This document shows, piece by piece, positions 1 through 13,182 of a stretch of 64,000 nucleotides of DNA. The position numbers were made by a program, and so were the translations under genes. The notes under the pieces were generated by a model, which saw only the letters and a list, made by a program, of their open reading frames with translations, did no database searches and had not been told where the DNA came from. This DNA is from Sphingomonas sp. Its GTDB lineage: Bacteria > Pseudomonadota > Alphaproteobacteria > Sphingomonadales > Sphingomonadaceae. The stretch lies in NCBI GenBank assembly GCA_013001055.1, contig JABDNH010000015.1:1-64000 (forward strand), in the 5' to 3' direction. Each line of letters starts with the position of its first letter. The first letter of the stretch is position 1.

Positions 1-70
1 GCAGGTAAGTGCAGTCCAGCCCATATGGACATCGATTTTAAACCCTTTGCCTCGTGCGCCGTCTCCATAG

Positions 71-185
71 CTTGGTGGTTATGGCGTCAGTGTCCCACCC
101 GATCCCATCCCGAACTCGGCCGTGAAACCGGACAGCGCCGATGGTACTTATGCTTAAGCATTGGAAGAGTAGGTCGTCGCCAGGC
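71..185 (+). rRNA. rrf: 5S ribosomal RNA
   Basis: This is the 5S rRNA of the large subunit. The conserved core CCCGATCCCATCCCGAACTC and the 3' part with GAGAGTAGGTCGTCGCCAGG-like sequence are both present, and the 5' end (CTTGGTGG) pairs with the 3' end. The ends are estimated from this pairing and may be off by a few bases. Bases 1-70 upstream are presumably the 23S-5S spacer; I see no gene in them. An initiator tRNA follows on the same strand, the usual end of an alphaproteobacterial rRNA operon. Confidence 0.93.
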
Positions 186-230
186 TTTGCGACTGCCGAG
201 AAGAACAACCCATTCTCAATGTTACACAAG

Positions 231-264
231 ACCGCTGCTGGAAACCTGGCGGCGGTTTTCGTGT
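231..264 (+). terminator. Terminator-like hairpin between 5S rRNA and tRNA-fMet
   Basis: ACCGCTGC (231-238) can pair with GCGGCGGT (249-256), 8 bp including one G-U, followed by a short T-rich stretch. It may be a terminator or a processing site, because the tRNA downstream is probably co-transcribed with the rRNA. Confidence 0.5.
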
Positions 265-292
265 TTATAGGCCGGTAACGGCCGCAGATTGG

Positions 293-369
<77 letters not shown>

Positions 370-379
370 ATCACACAAG

Positions 380-404
380 ACCCGCCCCTCGAGGCGGGTT
401 TTTT
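380..404 (+). terminator. Rho-independent terminator of the rRNA/tRNA transcript
   Basis: The stem ACCCGCC/GGCGGGT with a short loop is followed by six T. It ends the rrn-fMet transcript just before the convergent stop codon of acs. Confidence 0.85.
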
Positions 405-407
405 GTA

Positions 408-2330
408 TCAACGGTTCTTGCGTCCCGCGATCAGTCCATCGACCACCGATGGATCGGCGAGGGTCGAGGTGTCGCCCAGCGCGCCATAGTCATTTTCGGC
501 AATTTTGCGCAAAATCCGGCGCATGATCTTGCCCGATCGCGTTTTTGGCAAGGCAGGTGTCAGGTGGATATGGTCGGGCGTTGCGATCGGCCCGATCTCC
601 TTGCGCACCCATTGCCGCAATTCGGTCTCGAGCGCGGCGCTGGGATCCACGCCGGCATTGGTCGTAACGTAGCAATAGATGCCCTGCCCCTTGATGTCGT
701 GCGGGTAACCGACGACCGCCGCCTCGGCGACATCGTGGTGGAGCACCAGTGCGCTTTCGACCTCGGCAGTGCCCATGCGGTGTCCCGAGACATTGATGAC
801 GTCATCGACGCGCCCCGTGATCCAGTAGTAACCGTCTTCGTCACGGCGGCAGCCGTCGCCGGTGAAATACTTGCCGCGATAGGTCGAGAAATAGGTCTGC
901 ACGAAGCGGTCATGGTCGCGATATACAGTGCGCGCCTGGCCGGGCCAGCTGTGCGTGATGCATAGATTTCCCTCGGCCGCGCCTTCGAGCACGGTGCCGT
1001 CGTTGTCGACCAGTTGGGGCTGGATGCCGAACATGGGAACGCCTGCGCTGCCCGGCTTCATGGGATGTGCGTAGGGCATCGTCGTGATCATGATACCGCC
1101 GGTTTCGGTCTGCCACCACGTATCCATGACCGGGCAACGGCTATCGCCCACGATTTCATAATACCATCGCCAGGCTTCGGGATTGATCGGCTCGCCGACC
1201 GTGCCGAGCAGCCGCAATGAGGCGCGGTCGCGCCTGATGACGTGATCATCGCCCTCGCGCATGAGCGCACGGATCGCGGTGGGAGCGGTGTAGAAGATCG
1301 TCACGCCATGCTTGTCGACGACATCCCAGAAGCGGCCGTGATCAGGCCAGTTGGGCACGCCTTCGAACATCACCATCGTCGCGCCGTTCAGCAGCGGACC
1401 GTAGACGATATAGCTATGCCCGGTGACCCACCCGATATCGGCAGTGCACCAGAATATGTCGCTTGGCTGGTAGTCGAAGACGTAGTGGAAGGTCGCCGCC
1501 GCCCAGACACCGTATCCCCCAGTTGTGTGGACGACCCCCTTGGGCGTGCCGGTCGAGCCTGACGTGTAGAGCGCGAACAACGGGTCTTCGGCGGCCATCG
1601 GTTCGCACGGGCACTCATCGTCGCTTTGAAGGTCGTGGAGCCAGTGATCGCGGCCCTCGTGCCATTCGATATCGTCGCCGGTGTGGTTGAGCACGATAAC
1701 GGCATCGACCTCGACGCCATCGCGTTCGAGCGCCGCGTCGACATTCGTCTTCAGCGCGATAGGCTTGCCGCCGCGCCTGCCGCTGTCTGCAGTGATGACG
1801 AACCGGCTTTCGCAATCGATGATGCGGCCCGCCAAGGCTTCGGGCGAAAACCCGCCAAAGACGACCGAGTGGATTGCACCGATGCGCGCGCATGCCAGCA
1901 TGGCGAAGGCGCCTTCTGGTACCATCGGCATGTAGAGCGTGACGCGGTCGCCTTTCTTCACGCCCGCGGCCCTCAATGCATTGGCCATGCGCACAACTTC
2001 TTGCTTCAGCTCGGCATAGGTGAAGCGGCGCGTTTCGTCGTCGGGATTGTCGGGCTCGAACAGGATGGCAGTGCGATCGGGGGTCGCCTCTGCATGGCGA
2101 TCGACTGCATTGTGGCAAAGGTTGAGGACGCCGTCCTCATACCATTTGATGTCGACGGGATCGAAGGACCAATTTCCGGCGATGGCAGGCGCACGCTCCC
2201 AGTCGAGCCGTCTTGCCTGCTTTAACCAGAACGCGTCGGGCTGCCCGACTGACTGGCGATAGAGGCGCGCATAAGCCTCGGCGTCGGCCGTGGGGGCGTG
2301 CTTGGGCGGGGGCGGCTTGATGGCTTCCAT
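408..2330 (-). CDS. acs: Acetyl-CoA synthetase (AMP-forming)
   Basis: It activates acetate to acetyl-CoA through acetyl-AMP in the cytoplasm. The protein is 640 aa, normal for Acs. It carries the AMP-binding P-loop [14 protein letters not shown], the WWQTETGG motif, the hinge [15 protein letters not shown], and the C-terminal lysine motif [12 protein letters not shown], whose Lys is the acetylation target in the family. I chose ATG at 2330 because GGAGGAG lies 8 nt upstream; an in-frame GTG two codons earlier (2336) is also possible. It stands alone, convergent with the rRNA operon and divergent from the VOC gene. Confidence 0.96.
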   Translation of the reverse strand: MEAIKPPPPKHAPTADAEAYARLYRQSVGQPDAFWLKQARRLDWERAPAIAGNWSFDPVDIKWYEDGVLNLCHNAVDRHAEATPDRTAILFEPDNPDDETRRFTYAELKQEVVRMANALRAAGVKKGDRVTLYMPMVPEGAFAMLACARIGAIHSVVFGGFSPEALAGRIIDCESRFVITADSGRRGGKPIALKTNVDAALERDGVEVDAVIVLNHTGDDIEWHEGRDHWLHDLQSDDECPCEPMAAEDPLFALYTSGSTGTPKGVVHTTGGYGVWAAATFHYVFDYQPSDIFWCTADIGWVTGHSYIVYGPLLNGATMVMFEGVPNWPDHGRFWDVVDKHGVTIFYTAPTAIRALMREGDDHVIRRDRASLRLLGTVGEPINPEAWRWYYEIVGDSRCPVMDTWWQTETGGIMITTMPYAHPMKPGSAGVPMFGIQPQLVDNDGTVLEGAAEGNLCITHSWPGQARTVYRDHDRFVQTYFSTYRGKYFTGDGCRRDEDGYYWITGRVDDVINVSGHRMGTAEVESALVLHHDVAEAAVVGYPHDIKGQGIYCYVTTNAGVDPSAALETELRQWVRKEIGPIATPDHIHLTPALPKTRSGKIMRRILRKIAENDYGALGDTSTLADPSVVDGLIAGRKNR

Positions 2331-2390
2331 CGTCACTTCTCCTCCTCACCACCATTGCCAGCGCGGCGGCGTCGCGCAATAGCTTGAGCC

Positions 2391-2802
2391 ATGAACCCGT
2401 TCCATCTCGCCTTTCCCGTCCACGACCTCGCGGCTGCGCGGTCATTTTACGGCGATGTGCTGGGATGCGAAGAGGGGCGATCGAGTGCGTGCTGGGTCGA
2501 TTTCAATTTCGCCGGTCACCAGATCGTGGCGCATCTCGATCCGGGCATGGCAGCGAAAGGCGCGACCAATACCGTTGATGGCGACGATGTCCCGATCTTC
2601 CACTTCGGCATGATCCTGGATTTCGACGGCTTCGAAGCGCTTGCGACTCGGCTCACGGAAATGGACGCAACCTTTATCATCGAGCCGCGCACCCGCTTCG
2701 CCGGCGAACCTGGCGAGCAACGCACCATGTTCGTGCGCGATCCTTCGGGCAACGCCTTGGAGTTCAAGGCGTTCGCCGACAAACGGCAGATTTTCGCGAA
2801 AG

Positions 2803-2807
<5 letters not shown>
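2391..2807 (+). CDS. VOC-family (glyoxalase/dioxygenase-like) protein
   Basis: This 138-aa protein has a vicinal-oxygen-chelate fold, with two beta-alpha-beta-beta-beta halves: residues ~3-50 ([22 protein letters not shown]) and ~65-130 ([20 protein letters not shown], then [15 protein letters not shown]). Likely metal ligands are His5 and the Glu of ALEFKAF. The substrate cannot be told; the family includes glyoxalases, extradiol dioxygenases and antibiotic-binding proteins. Its stop codon overlaps the first of two inverted repeats that precede katG. Confidence 0.85.
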
Positions 2808-5148
<2,341 letters not shown>

Positions 5149-5172
5149 CTCTCCCCCGGCTAGCGTCACAGG

Positions 5173-5203
5173 AAAGGGCCGTCCTTCGGGGCGGCCCTTT
5201 TTC
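5173..5203 (+). terminator. katG terminator
   Basis: AAAGGGCCG (5173-5181) pairs with CGGCCCTTT (5192-5200), followed by a T run. It separates katG from the convergent gene. Confidence 0.85.
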
Positions 5204-6192
5204 TATGCGCGTAATTCTTCCGGCGTGAAGCTGCGTGGGCCATTGGCTTCGACGTCGTGCACTGCCTCACGTATCGACCGGTTGAGCGGGACCGCGATGC
5301 CATGTTTGTCGGCCAATGCGATTATCGCACCTTGGAGCGCCTCGACCTCGGTCTTGCGCCCACGATCGAAATCCTCCGCCATCGAAGAGCGTGCTTCCGG
5401 ATCGATCTTGAACGTCTGGCGCGCTACCAGCTTGAACAGCGGTGTCGGCAGGCGCAGCAGCCGCGGCATCCATTTCGACGGGATGGGCGTGGCCGCCTCC
5501 GGGTCGATACCCTCGGCGCGCAGCACGGCGATACCTTCGTCGATCTGGTCCGCCATCAGGCGTCGCCAGTCCCGCTGTTCCAGTTGGGTCTTGAGCGGGA
5601 TGCCTGACAGCGCATTCAGCGCGTTGTTCAAGTTGATCAGCAGCTTCCCGTACTGGACCGGCTTGAGGTCGGCGCGCTCATCCAACGTCAGGGCTGCACC
5701 TTTGAAAAGATGGCTTATGGAAGGATCGCCACGCTCCGCCATCAGCGGCCCCGACGTGGCGCGGTGGAAGCGACCATCGGGCGTCTGCACTGCGTTGAAA
5801 CCGACCACGCCGGCGCGCACGTCGTGATGCGGTAGCGCGGCACGCAGCACGTCTGCGTTGGTAACGCCGTTCTGCAGGCTGACGACGATGCTGTCTTGCG
5901 GCGCATGTTCTGCGATGATCCGGCCCATCTCGGCGCTCGCCCCGCTCTTGACGGTGACGAAGATGACGTCGGCGCGCTCCAGGCAGGACGGGTCGACACG
6001 CATCGGGACTTGCTGGGGCGTAAGCTGTCCGTCGAGGCCGTCATTATCGCTGACGTGCAGCCCGTCGCGCGAAACGCGCTGTGCCAGTTCCCCGCGCCCC
6101 AGCAGTTTCACGTCCCGTCCGGCCAGCGCCAGGACGCCGCCGACAAAGCAGCCGATGCTCCCCGCGCCTGCAATTACAATCCGTTGCGTCAT
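5203..6192 (-). CDS. 2-dehydropantoate 2-reductase (ketopantoate reductase family)
   Basis: A 329-aa NADPH-dependent reductase of the PanE/ApbA fold. The N-terminal Rossmann motif is VIAGAGSIGCFVGGVLALAG (residues ~5-24). The mid-protein segment VVSLQNGVTNADVL matches the family's catalytic-domain entry, and the Lys-containing PVQYGKLLINLNNALNAL holds the usual catalytic region. If it is true PanE it makes pantoate for coenzyme A. The family has many paralogues of unknown substrate and no other panto genes are nearby, so the substrate is not certain. Confidence 0.85.
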   Translation of the reverse strand: MTQRIVIAGAGSIGCFVGGVLALAGRDVKLLGRGELAQRVSRDGLHVSDNDGLDGQLTPQQVPMRVDPSCLERADVIFVTVKSGASAEMGRIIAEHAPQDSIVVSLQNGVTNADVLRAALPHHDVRAGVVGFNAVQTPDGRFHRATSGPLMAERGDPSISHLFKGAALTLDERADLKPVQYGKLLINLNNALNALSGIPLKTQLEQRDWRRLMADQIDEGIAVLRAEGIDPEAATPIPSKWMPRLLRLPTPLFKLVARQTFKIDPEARSSMAEDFDRGRKTEVEALQGAIIALADKHGIAVPLNRSIREAVHDVEANGPRSFTPEELRA

Positions 6193-6314
6193 GCGGGTGA
6201 CAGTGGCAGCGCGAAACGCGCCTGTCAGCCCTTTGGCCGCTTGCCAACCGCCACAGCGCCGCTATCGTCCGTCACCAATCTGACCAATTTGAGTGCCGGG
6301 GGAGGCCCAAACAC

Positions 6315-7865
6315 ATGGCTGCAAGCAATGACGTCGCGCTGATCGATCGCGTCACCAACGTTTCCGATTTTATCTGGGGTGGTACCTGGAATGGCGAGCA
6401 GGTCATTCCGCTGCCGCCGATGGTGCTGGTGCTGTTCGGCATCGGTCTTTGGATCATGGTGGGCCTCAAATTCTATCCGCTGCGTCAGTTGGGCGGTGCT
6501 TTCAAAGGCCTGTTTGCCGGCCGCAAGAGTTCCGGTGAAGGCGAGATTTCGCCTTTTGCCGCTTTGTCGACGGCGCTTTCCGGACAGGTCGGCACGGGTA
6601 ATCTTGCCGGCGTCGCAACCGCCATCACGCTCGGCGGGCCGGGCGCGATCTTCTGGATGTGGATCACGGCGATCATCGGCATGGCGCTTGCCTTCGCCGA
6701 GGGCAGCCTCGCCATCCGCTATCGCGAAAAGGCCGCGAGCGGCGTCTATCGCGGCGGTCCGATGACCTACATCATGATGGGACTGGGCAAGAAGTGGACC
6801 TGGCTCGCCATTCTGTTCTGCTTCGGTACGCTGTTCAGCGCGGTGGTGACGGGCAACTCGATCCAGGCCAACTCGATCGCCGACAGCTTCGGCGAACTGT
6901 TCGGCATGGAAGAATGGCTTTCCGGCCTGATTGTGGCGATTGCGGTCTTCATCGTGATTGTCGGCGGCATCAAGTCGATCGGTTCGGTGGCCGAACGGGT
7001 CGTGCCGTTCATGGCGGCGGCTTATCTTCTGATGGCCTTGATTGCGCTGGTCCTGAATGCGGCCGATCTTCCCGAAACCTTCGGACTGATCTTCCACGGT
7101 GCGTTCAATCCGCAGGCGGCCAGCGGCGGGTTCCTTGGCGCGATGATCATCATCGCGATCCGGGCGGGTGCGGCGCGCGGCCTGTTCTCGAACGAGGCTG
7201 GTCAGGGTTCGACCCCGATCGCGCACGCGGTCGCGCAAACCAACGATCCCGAACAGCAGGGTCGCATGGCCATGCTCGGCACGTTCATCGACACGATCGT
7301 GATCTGCACCATGACCGCTCTGGTGATCCTCACCGTTCGCGGCGATTTCGAATTCGAAGGACAGGCGGTCGCGCATGCTTGGCAATCGGGGCTCAACGGC
7401 TTTGAAATGACCTCGGGCGCTTATGGCGCAGCGTTCCCGATGCTGCTCTTCGGGATCCCGCTTGGTACGCTGGTCGCTTCGGTGGCGTTGATCCTGTTCG
7501 TGTTCACCACGCTGCTGACGTGGAGCTATTACGGCGAACGCGCAATCACCTTCATCTATGACCGCACCCCGGGCGCGAGTGTGACTGGCGAAAAGGTTCT
7601 GCACTTTATCTGGCGCCTGCTCTGGTGTGTCGTGATCTTCATCGGCGCAAGCCAGGATCTCGAGCTCGTCTGGCGGATGGGCGACATCTCCAACGCGACC
7701 ATGGCGCTGCCCAACCTTCTGGCGCTGGCCTTGCTGTCGGGTGTCGTTTTCAAGCTCGCCAAGGGTGAGCGCGATGCCGGCCCGACGCATGAATTGAAGA
7801 AGATCAAGAAGGCGGGCGACGATGGCGAGGCGTTCGATGCGCCGCCGCCGGGTGTCGGTCACTAG
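6315..7865 (+). CDS. Sodium:alanine symporter family (AGCS) amino-acid transporter
   Basis: A 516-aa inner-membrane carrier of the AGCS family (Na+ or H+ coupled uptake of alanine or glycine). The family core is clear: ALSTALSGQVGTGNLAGVATAITLGGPGAIFWMW, then KAASGVYRGGPMTYI, and later GAARGLFSNEAGQGSTPIAHA. About ten to eleven hydrophobic segments are visible. GGGGGAGG lies nine bases before the ATG. It sits just upstream of the hut region on the other side of hutG, but nothing shows that it carries histidine. The C-terminal tail (DDGEAFDAPPPG) is polar and probably cytoplasmic. Confidence 0.93.
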   Translation: MAASNDVALIDRVTNVSDFIWGGTWNGEQVIPLPPMVLVLFGIGLWIMVGLKFYPLRQLGGAFKGLFAGRKSSGEGEISPFAALSTALSGQVGTGNLAGVATAITLGGPGAIFWMWITAIIGMALAFAEGSLAIRYREKAASGVYRGGPMTYIMMGLGKKWTWLAILFCFGTLFSAVVTGNSIQANSIADSFGELFGMEEWLSGLIVAIAVFIVIVGGIKSIGSVAERVVPFMAAAYLLMALIALVLNAADLPETFGLIFHGAFNPQAASGGFLGAMIIIAIRAGAARGLFSNEAGQGSTPIAHAVAQTNDPEQQGRMAMLGTFIDTIVICTMTALVILTVRGDFEFEGQAVAHAWQSGLNGFEMTSGAYGAAFPMLLFGIPLGTLVASVALILFVFTTLLTWSYYGERAITFIYDRTPGASVTGEKVLHFIWRLLWCVVIFIGASQDLELVWRMGDISNATMALPNLLALALLSGVVFKLAKGERDAGPTHELKKIKKAGDDGEAFDAPPPGVGH

Positions 7866-7885
7866 AACCGCGCATCTTCAAATGG

Positions 7886-8776
7886 CTAGGTGCTGGCTTG
7901 GCGTTCTTCGAACCCGGCCAGCACCTCCGCCAGCCAGCGTCCTGCTATCAACGCCGACGTGTCGGTCGGGTCCAATGGCGGATCCCACTCGGTCAGATCG
8001 ATCAGCTTTACTTTGGGGTGCGCGGCCAGCATCCGCGCCGCCTTGAAGAAGTCGCGCGCCTGCATGCCGGGAACGCGTGCGCCCGGCGCAGCAGCAAATT
8101 GTGAGCGATCGATGACGTCGATATCGCAATCGAGCACGATGGACTCGCAATGGCCGACATGGTCGAGCGCCGCGGCGACTGCCGCCTCGATGCCTGCTTT
8201 TTCGACCTGCCCCAAAGTTATGACCTGATTGCCCGCCTCCTCAGCGTCGCGATGCATCTCGCGGCTATTGGCGAAGGGCGCTAGACCGATCTGCGCGATA
8301 TTGGCGCCGGGCAGCCCATCTTCGATCAGGGCGCGGACAGGATTGCCATTACCAAGCCCGTCATCGAGGTCGCGCATATCGAAATGCGCATCGAGGGTGA
8401 TAAGTCCGACCTTGCCGAGCGAAAGCCCGAGTGCGTGAACACCCGGGCGCGTCACCGCATTATTGCCGCCGATCAGCAAGGACAGTTGGTGGCGTGCCAC
8501 CGCTGCTGCCGTAGCTTCGCGTATCGGGTCGGTTGCCGCCTCGATGCTTGCGCCGGCGATCGGCACATTGCCATGGTCGCAGATCGGGCTGTCGATTTCG
8601 CGGCCGGTTTCGATGTCGTACCGGCCAATCCGCCGCATCACGGCGCGAAGCGCATCGGGTGCCAGATCGCAACGCCCCTCGGTAACCGACCCGCTGGCCA
8701 GCGGCGCACCGACCAGCCCGATCGGCGTCTCATGGTCGCTGCCCAGCAGCAAGTCGGCGAGATTTGGCCATCCCAT
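7886..8776 (-). CDS. hutG: Formimidoylglutamase-like protein (arginase fold)
   Basis: A 296-aa member of the arginase/ureohydrolase fold. Beside hutIUH, its likely reaction is removal of formamide from N-formimidoyl-glutamate, the last step of histidine degradation. Two metal-site motifs are intact, DAHFDMRD and LDCDIDVID. The first motif, normally GG(G/D)H, reads [10 protein letters not shown], so the expected His ligand is Asn. ATG 8776 gives a normal length; the open frame continues upstream, but that stretch overlaps hutI. The start is only 39 bp from the divergent hutI start. The specificity is inferred from context. Confidence 0.8.
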   Translation of the reverse strand: MGWPNLADLLLGSDHETPIGLVGAPLASGSVTEGRCDLAPDALRAVMRRIGRYDIETGREIDSPICDHGNVPIAGASIEAATDPIREATAAAVARHQLSLLIGGNNAVTRPGVHALGLSLGKVGLITLDAHFDMRDLDDGLGNGNPVRALIEDGLPGANIAQIGLAPFANSREMHRDAEEAGNQVITLGQVEKAGIEAAVAAALDHVGHCESIVLDCDIDVIDRSQFAAAPGARVPGMQARDFFKAARMLAAHPKVKLIDLTEWDPPLDPTDTSALIAGRWLAEVLAGFEERQAST

Positions 8777-8815
8777 GCTTGACGGATAGCAGGATGGAGG
8801 CGCATCGCCACCCTT

Positions 8816-10021
8816 ATGTGGGATCGACTTCTGACAGATTGTGACGTGGCGACAATGGTGCCCGGCGGAGATGATCCACTCGGCATTGTACGCAATGCGG
8901 CCATCGGTATCGTGGACGGTAAGATCGTGCGCATCGGTCCGCGCACCGAACTTGCTGGCATGCGGGCAAGACAGACGACAGCGTTGGGCGGAGCGCTGGT
9001 CACGCCCGCGCTGATCGATTGCCACACGCATCTCGTGTTCGGGGGAAACCGCGCGGACGAACATGCCATGCGCCGCGCGGGCGCCAGCTATCGGGAAATT
9101 GCCGAAGCGGGCGGGGGCATCCTGTCAAGTGTCAGGGCGACGCGCGCCGCGAGCGAGGCGCAATTGCTGGCGTCAGCGAAGCGGCGGCTTGAGGCATTGG
9201 CGAAGAGCGGCGCCAGCGTCGCGGAGGTGAAATCGGGCTATGGTCTCGATACCGAGACTGAGCTGAAGATGCTGCGCGTGGCCAAGGCGCTCGACGGCCA
9301 TGCTGGCGTCAAGATCGTGCCGACGCTGCTCGCGCTCCACGCCATGCCGCCCGATCAGGACCGCAAGCATTATGTCGAAATGGTCATGAAACAGACCATT
9401 CCGGCAGTGGCCCAAGAAGGGCTGGCGGCGAGCCTCGATGCCTATTGTGACGACATCGCCTTTACGCCTGCCGAGGTCGAAGCCGTTTTCACGGCGGCGG
9501 CGGCTCATGGCCTTCCTGTTCGCCTGCACGCGGAGCAGCTTTCCAACCAGAAGGGGGCGGCGCTGGCGGCGCGCTACAAGGCATTGAGCGCCGATCACCT
9601 CGAACATCTCGATGCCGAGGGCGCGCGGGCGATGGGCAAGGCGGGAACGGTGGCGGTGCTGCTGCCCGCTGCCTTCTATTGCCTGCGCGATGAAAAGGTC
9701 CCGCCGATTGACCTCTTGCGCAAGCATGGCGTGGCGATGGCGGTGGCGACCGATTGCAATCCGGGCACCTCGCCAACCTTGTCGTTGCCGCTGGTCATGA
9801 ACATGGCGACGACCTTGTTCGGATTGACGCCGGAAGAAGCGATCATGGGTACGACGGTTCGTGCGGCGCGTGCATTGGGGCTGGCGCACGAACGCGGCAC
9901 CGTTGCAGCCGGGAAAGTTGCCGATCTTTGCGTTTGGCAGGTGGAGAGCGTTGCCGAACTTGGCTACTGGATCGGCCTGCCCGGACCCGATCGCAGGATC
10001 GTTGCCGGCGAAGATCGATAA
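8816..10021 (+). CDS. hutI: Imidazolonepropionase
   Basis: It hydrolyses 4-imidazolone-5-propanoate to N-formimidoyl-glutamate, the third step of histidine degradation. The protein is 401 aa, normal for HutI. The amidohydrolase metal motif DCHTHLVFGGNRADE is present, with further ligands in RLHAEQ, SADHLEHLD and ATDCNPGTSP. It is first of three co-directional hut genes (6-nt gap to hutU). The start is only 39 bp from the divergent hutG, so the promoters must be compact or lie inside the neighbouring gene. Confidence 0.96.
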   Translation: MWDRLLTDCDVATMVPGGDDPLGIVRNAAIGIVDGKIVRIGPRTELAGMRARQTTALGGALVTPALIDCHTHLVFGGNRADEHAMRRAGASYREIAEAGGGILSSVRATRAASEAQLLASAKRRLEALAKSGASVAEVKSGYGLDTETELKMLRVAKALDGHAGVKIVPTLLALHAMPPDQDRKHYVEMVMKQTIPAVAQEGLAASLDAYCDDIAFTPAEVEAVFTAAAAHGLPVRLHAEQLSNQKGAALAARYKALSADHLEHLDAEGARAMGKAGTVAVLLPAAFYCLRDEKVPPIDLLRKHGVAMAVATDCNPGTSPTLSLPLVMNMATTLFGLTPEEAIMGTTVRAARALGLAHERGTVAAGKVADLCVWQVESVAELGYWIGLPGPDRRIVAGEDR

Positions 10022-10027
10022 GGGGGA

Positions 10028-11698
10028 ATGATGAGCGAACGGCGCGACAATAGTCGGCACATCAAGGCACGCACGGGGGCCGAAAAGGTGGCCAAGTACT
10101 GGACCACCGAAGCGGCAGTGCGCATGCTGCAGAACAATCTCGATGACGACGTGGCCGAAGACCCGCAAGCGCTCGTCGTATATGGCGGCATCGGTCGCGC
10201 GGCGCGCAATTGGGCCTGTTATGACAAGATCGTCGAGACGCTGGAGCGGCTGGAAGAAAGCGAGACCTTGCTCGTCCAGTCGGGCAAGCCGGTCGGTGTG
10301 TTTCCAACGCACAAGGACGCGCCCCGCGTGCTTATCGCCAATTCGAACATCGTCCCCAAGTGGGCAAACTGGGAACATTTCAACGAACTCGATGCCAAGG
10401 GTCTGATGATGTACGGCCAGATGACCGCGGGCAGCTGGATCTATATCGGCAGTCAGGGGATCGTTCAGGGCACCTATGAGACCTTCGTGGAGATGGGCCG
10501 CCAGCATTATGACGGCGATCTTTCCGGCAAGTGGATCCTCACCGCCGGCCTTGGTGGCATGGGCGGTGCGCAGCCGCTCGCTGCGGTCATGGCGGGCGCG
10601 CACTGCATCGCGATCGAATGCCAGGAAAGCCGGATCGAGAAGCGGTTGGAAACGCGCTATCTCGATCATCGCGCCGACAGTATCGAAGAAGCACTGGATC
10701 TCATCGACAAGGCTGAACAGCCGGTCAGCGTCGGCGTACTCGGCAATGCTGCCGAAATATTGCCGCAGATGGTCAGGGACGGCATCCGGCCCCACGCGGT
10801 GACCGACCAGACCAGCGCGCACGACCCCGCCAACGGATACTGCCCCGCAGGCTGGACCGTCGCCGAATGGATACGCGCGAGGGAGCAGCAACCGGAAAGA
10901 CTGGCAAAGGCGGCGCGCCAAAGCATGGCGGCGCATGTGAAGGCGATGCTTGCCTTCAAGAACATGGGCATTCCGACATTCGATTATGGCAATAATATCC
11001 GGCAGGAAGCCTATGACGAGGGTGTGGAGCACGCCTTTGATTTCCCCGGCTTCGTGCCGGCCTATGTGCGCCCGTTATTTTGTCGCGGCATCGGTCCCTT
11101 CCGCTGGGTCGCGCTGTCGGGTGATCCAGAAGATATCTACAAGACCGACGCCAAGGTGAAAGAGCTCATCCCGGACGACCCGCACCTGCACCGCTGGCTC
11201 GACATGGCGCGCGAACGCATCGCCTTTCAGGGCCTGCCTGCGCGCATCTGCTGGGTGGGGCTGGGCCAACGCCACCGGCTGGGTCTGGCTTTCAACCAAA
11301 TGGTCGCCAATGGTGAATTGAGGGCGCCGGTGGTCATCGGGCGCGATCACCTCGATTCTGGCTCGGTCGCTTCTCCAAATCGGGAGACCGAGGCGATGAT
11401 GGACGGTTCCGATACGGTCAGTGACTGGCCGCTTCTGAATGCGCTGCTGAACACTGCGGGCGGCGCGACATGGGTATCGCTCCACCATGGCGGCGGGGTT
11501 GGCATGGGATATTCGCAGCACTCGGGCGTCGTGATCGTCGCCGATGGCACCGAGGACGCCGCGAGGCGTCTGGAACGTGTCCTCTGGAACGATCCGGGCA
11601 CGGGCGTGCTGCGCCATGCCGATGCGGGCTATGAAAGTGCCAGGAAATGCGCCTCCGAACAGGGTCTCGATTTGCCCATGTTGGAGAATGGTCGATGA
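10028..11698 (+). CDS. hutU: Urocanate hydratase
   Basis: It converts urocanate to imidazolonepropionate using tightly bound NAD+ as an electrophile. The protein is 556 aa, typical. The NAD-binding core [20 protein letters not shown] and the HutU segments [25 protein letters not shown] and [19 protein letters not shown] are all visible. An A-G-rich Shine-Dalgarno (AGGGGG) directly precedes a double ATG, so the second ATG (10031) may be used. Its stop overlaps the hutH start as ATGA, pointing to translational coupling. Confidence 0.97.
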   Translation: MMSERRDNSRHIKARTGAEKVAKYWTTEAAVRMLQNNLDDDVAEDPQALVVYGGIGRAARNWACYDKIVETLERLEESETLLVQSGKPVGVFPTHKDAPRVLIANSNIVPKWANWEHFNELDAKGLMMYGQMTAGSWIYIGSQGIVQGTYETFVEMGRQHYDGDLSGKWILTAGLGGMGGAQPLAAVMAGAHCIAIECQESRIEKRLETRYLDHRADSIEEALDLIDKAEQPVSVGVLGNAAEILPQMVRDGIRPHAVTDQTSAHDPANGYCPAGWTVAEWIRAREQQPERLAKAARQSMAAHVKAMLAFKNMGIPTFDYGNNIRQEAYDEGVEHAFDFPGFVPAYVRPLFCRGIGPFRWVALSGDPEDIYKTDAKVKELIPDDPHLHRWLDMARERIAFQGLPARICWVGLGQRHRLGLAFNQMVANGELRAPVVIGRDHLDSGSVASPNRETEAMMDGSDTVSDWPLLNALLNTAGGATWVSLHHGGGVGMGYSQHSGVVIVADGTEDAARRLERVLWNDPGTGVLRHADAGYESARKCASEQGLDLPMLENGR

Positions 11699-13182
11699 AG
11701 CTCGATCCGATCGCCATTACGCTCGATCAGCTGCGCACCGTATGGGAAGGCGCCAGCTTTGCGCTCGATGACGCGTCGCAGGCGCGCATCGCGAGGGGTG
11801 CCGATATCGTCACCAGGATCGTCGAAGGCGGCGAGACCGTATACGGTGTCAACACGGGTTTCGGCCTGCTTGCTTCCGAACGCATTCCTGTCGAGCGGCT
11901 GGCAGAATTGCAGCGCAACCTAATCCTGTCGCATAGCTGCGGACTTGGGCAGCCGCTGCCGCGCCATGTCGTGCGATTGATGATCGTGCTGAAGTTGCTG
12001 GGGCTTGGAAGGGGGCATTCGGGAGTCCGGCCGCTGGTCACCGATGCGCTGCAGGCGCTGCTCGATCACGATGCGATGCCGGTGGTGCCCAGTCAGGGCA
12101 GCGTCGGGGCTTCCGGCGACCTGGCACCGCTCGCACACATGACGGCGGCAATGCTTGGCGAAGGATGGATCGACCTCAAGGGCGAGAAGATGCGCGCCGC
12201 AGACGCACTCGATAGGATCGGTCTAAATCCGATCGAGCTCGGGCCCAAGGAAGGGCTGGCGCTAATCAACGGCACGCAGGCATCGACTGCGATCGCGCTC
12301 GATACACTGTTCGTCGCGGGCCGCATATTTGATGCCGCAGTGGCGGCCGGTGCCTTGTCGGTCGATGCACTCAAGGGCAGCACGAAGCCGTTCGATCCAC
12401 GCATTTCGGAATTGCGCGGCCAGCCCGGGCAGATCAGAGTTGCAGCCGCGCTTCGCGACTGGCTCGACGGCAGCGAGATCGTCGACAGTCACCACCGCTG
12501 CGGCAAGGTCCAGGACCCCTACAGCTTCCGCTGCCAACCGCAGGTGATGGGCGCGGCGCTCGATCTGCTCGGTAGCGCGGCCGCGACGCTCGAGATTGAA
12601 GCGGGGGCGGTTACCGACAATCCGATCCTGTTCGAGGAAGGGCCCGAAGCAATCTCGGGCGGCAATTTCCATGCCCAGCCGGTGGCTTTTGCGGCCGACA
12701 TAATCGCCATGGCGCTATGTGAAGTCGCGAGCATTTCGGAGCGTCGCACCAGCGTGCTGGTCGATCCCAAGATGAGTGGGCTTCCGGCCTTCCTGATCGA
12801 GGATGGCGGAGTGAATTCGGGTTTGATGATCCCGCAGGTCACCAGTGCCGCTTTGGTCAGTGAGAACAAGACGTTGGCGCATCCGGCGAGCGTCGATAGC
12901 ATTCCGACGTCGGCCGGTCAGGAAGACCATGTGTCAATGGCGCCGATCGCAGCGCGCAAGGCACGGGCAATCGCGCAGAATACGGCGGGCGTGGTCGCGG
13001 TGGAACTGATCGCGGCAGCGCAAGGTGTCGACTATCACGCCCCGCTCAAGACGTCGCCCAAGCTGCAGCAGCTTCACGCGCGCATCCGCGAGAAAAGCGC
13101 TTACCTGGAAAGCGATCGTTATTGGGCCGATGAGATGGCCGCGTTGCAGGATGCGGTCGTCGCGGGGGCCCTCACGGCCTAG
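11695..13182 (+). CDS. hutH: Histidine ammonia-lyase
   Basis: It removes ammonia from L-histidine to give urocanate, the first step of the pathway. The protein is 495 aa. The Ala139-Ser140-Gly141 triad in [14 protein letters not shown] cyclises to the MIO cofactor; YGVNTGFG supplies the catalytic Tyr region, and [12 protein letters not shown] and TDNPILF are conserved. ATG 11695 overlaps the hutU stop. Its stop codon overlaps that of the convergent dnaE2 gene. The hut order here is I-U-H with G divergent; no HutC repressor or histidine permease is seen in the window. Confidence 0.97.
   Translation: MKLDPIAITLDQLRTVWEGASFALDDASQARIARGADIVTRIVEGGETVYGVNTGFGLLASERIPVERLAELQRNLILSHSCGLGQPLPRHVVRLMIVLKLLGLGRGHSGVRPLVTDALQALLDHDAMPVVPSQGSVGASGDLAPLAHMTAAMLGEGWIDLKGEKMRAADALDRIGLNPIELGPKEGLALINGTQASTAIALDTLFVAGRIFDAAVAAGALSVDALKGSTKPFDPRISELRGQPGQIRVAAALRDWLDGSEIVDSHHRCGKVQDPYSFRCQPQVMGAALDLLGSAAATLEIEAGAVTDNPILFEEGPEAISGGNFHAQPVAFAADIIAMALCEVASISERRTSVLVDPKMSGLPAFLIEDGGVNSGLMIPQVTSAALVSENKTLAHPASVDSIPTSAGQEDHVSMAPIAARKARAIAQNTAGVVAVELIAAAQGVDYHAPLKTSPKLQQLHARIREKSAYLESDRYWADEMAALQDAVVAGALTA

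Noticed and set aside
25-270. Frames across the 5S rRNA
   Set aside because: They translate a structural RNA and have no family similarity.
6225-7862. A 545-codon frame antisense to the AGCS symporter, rich in Arg, His and Asp
   Set aside because: Composition is typical of the antisense of a GC-rich membrane-protein gene, no family is recognisable, and it runs exactly opposite to a clear transporter.
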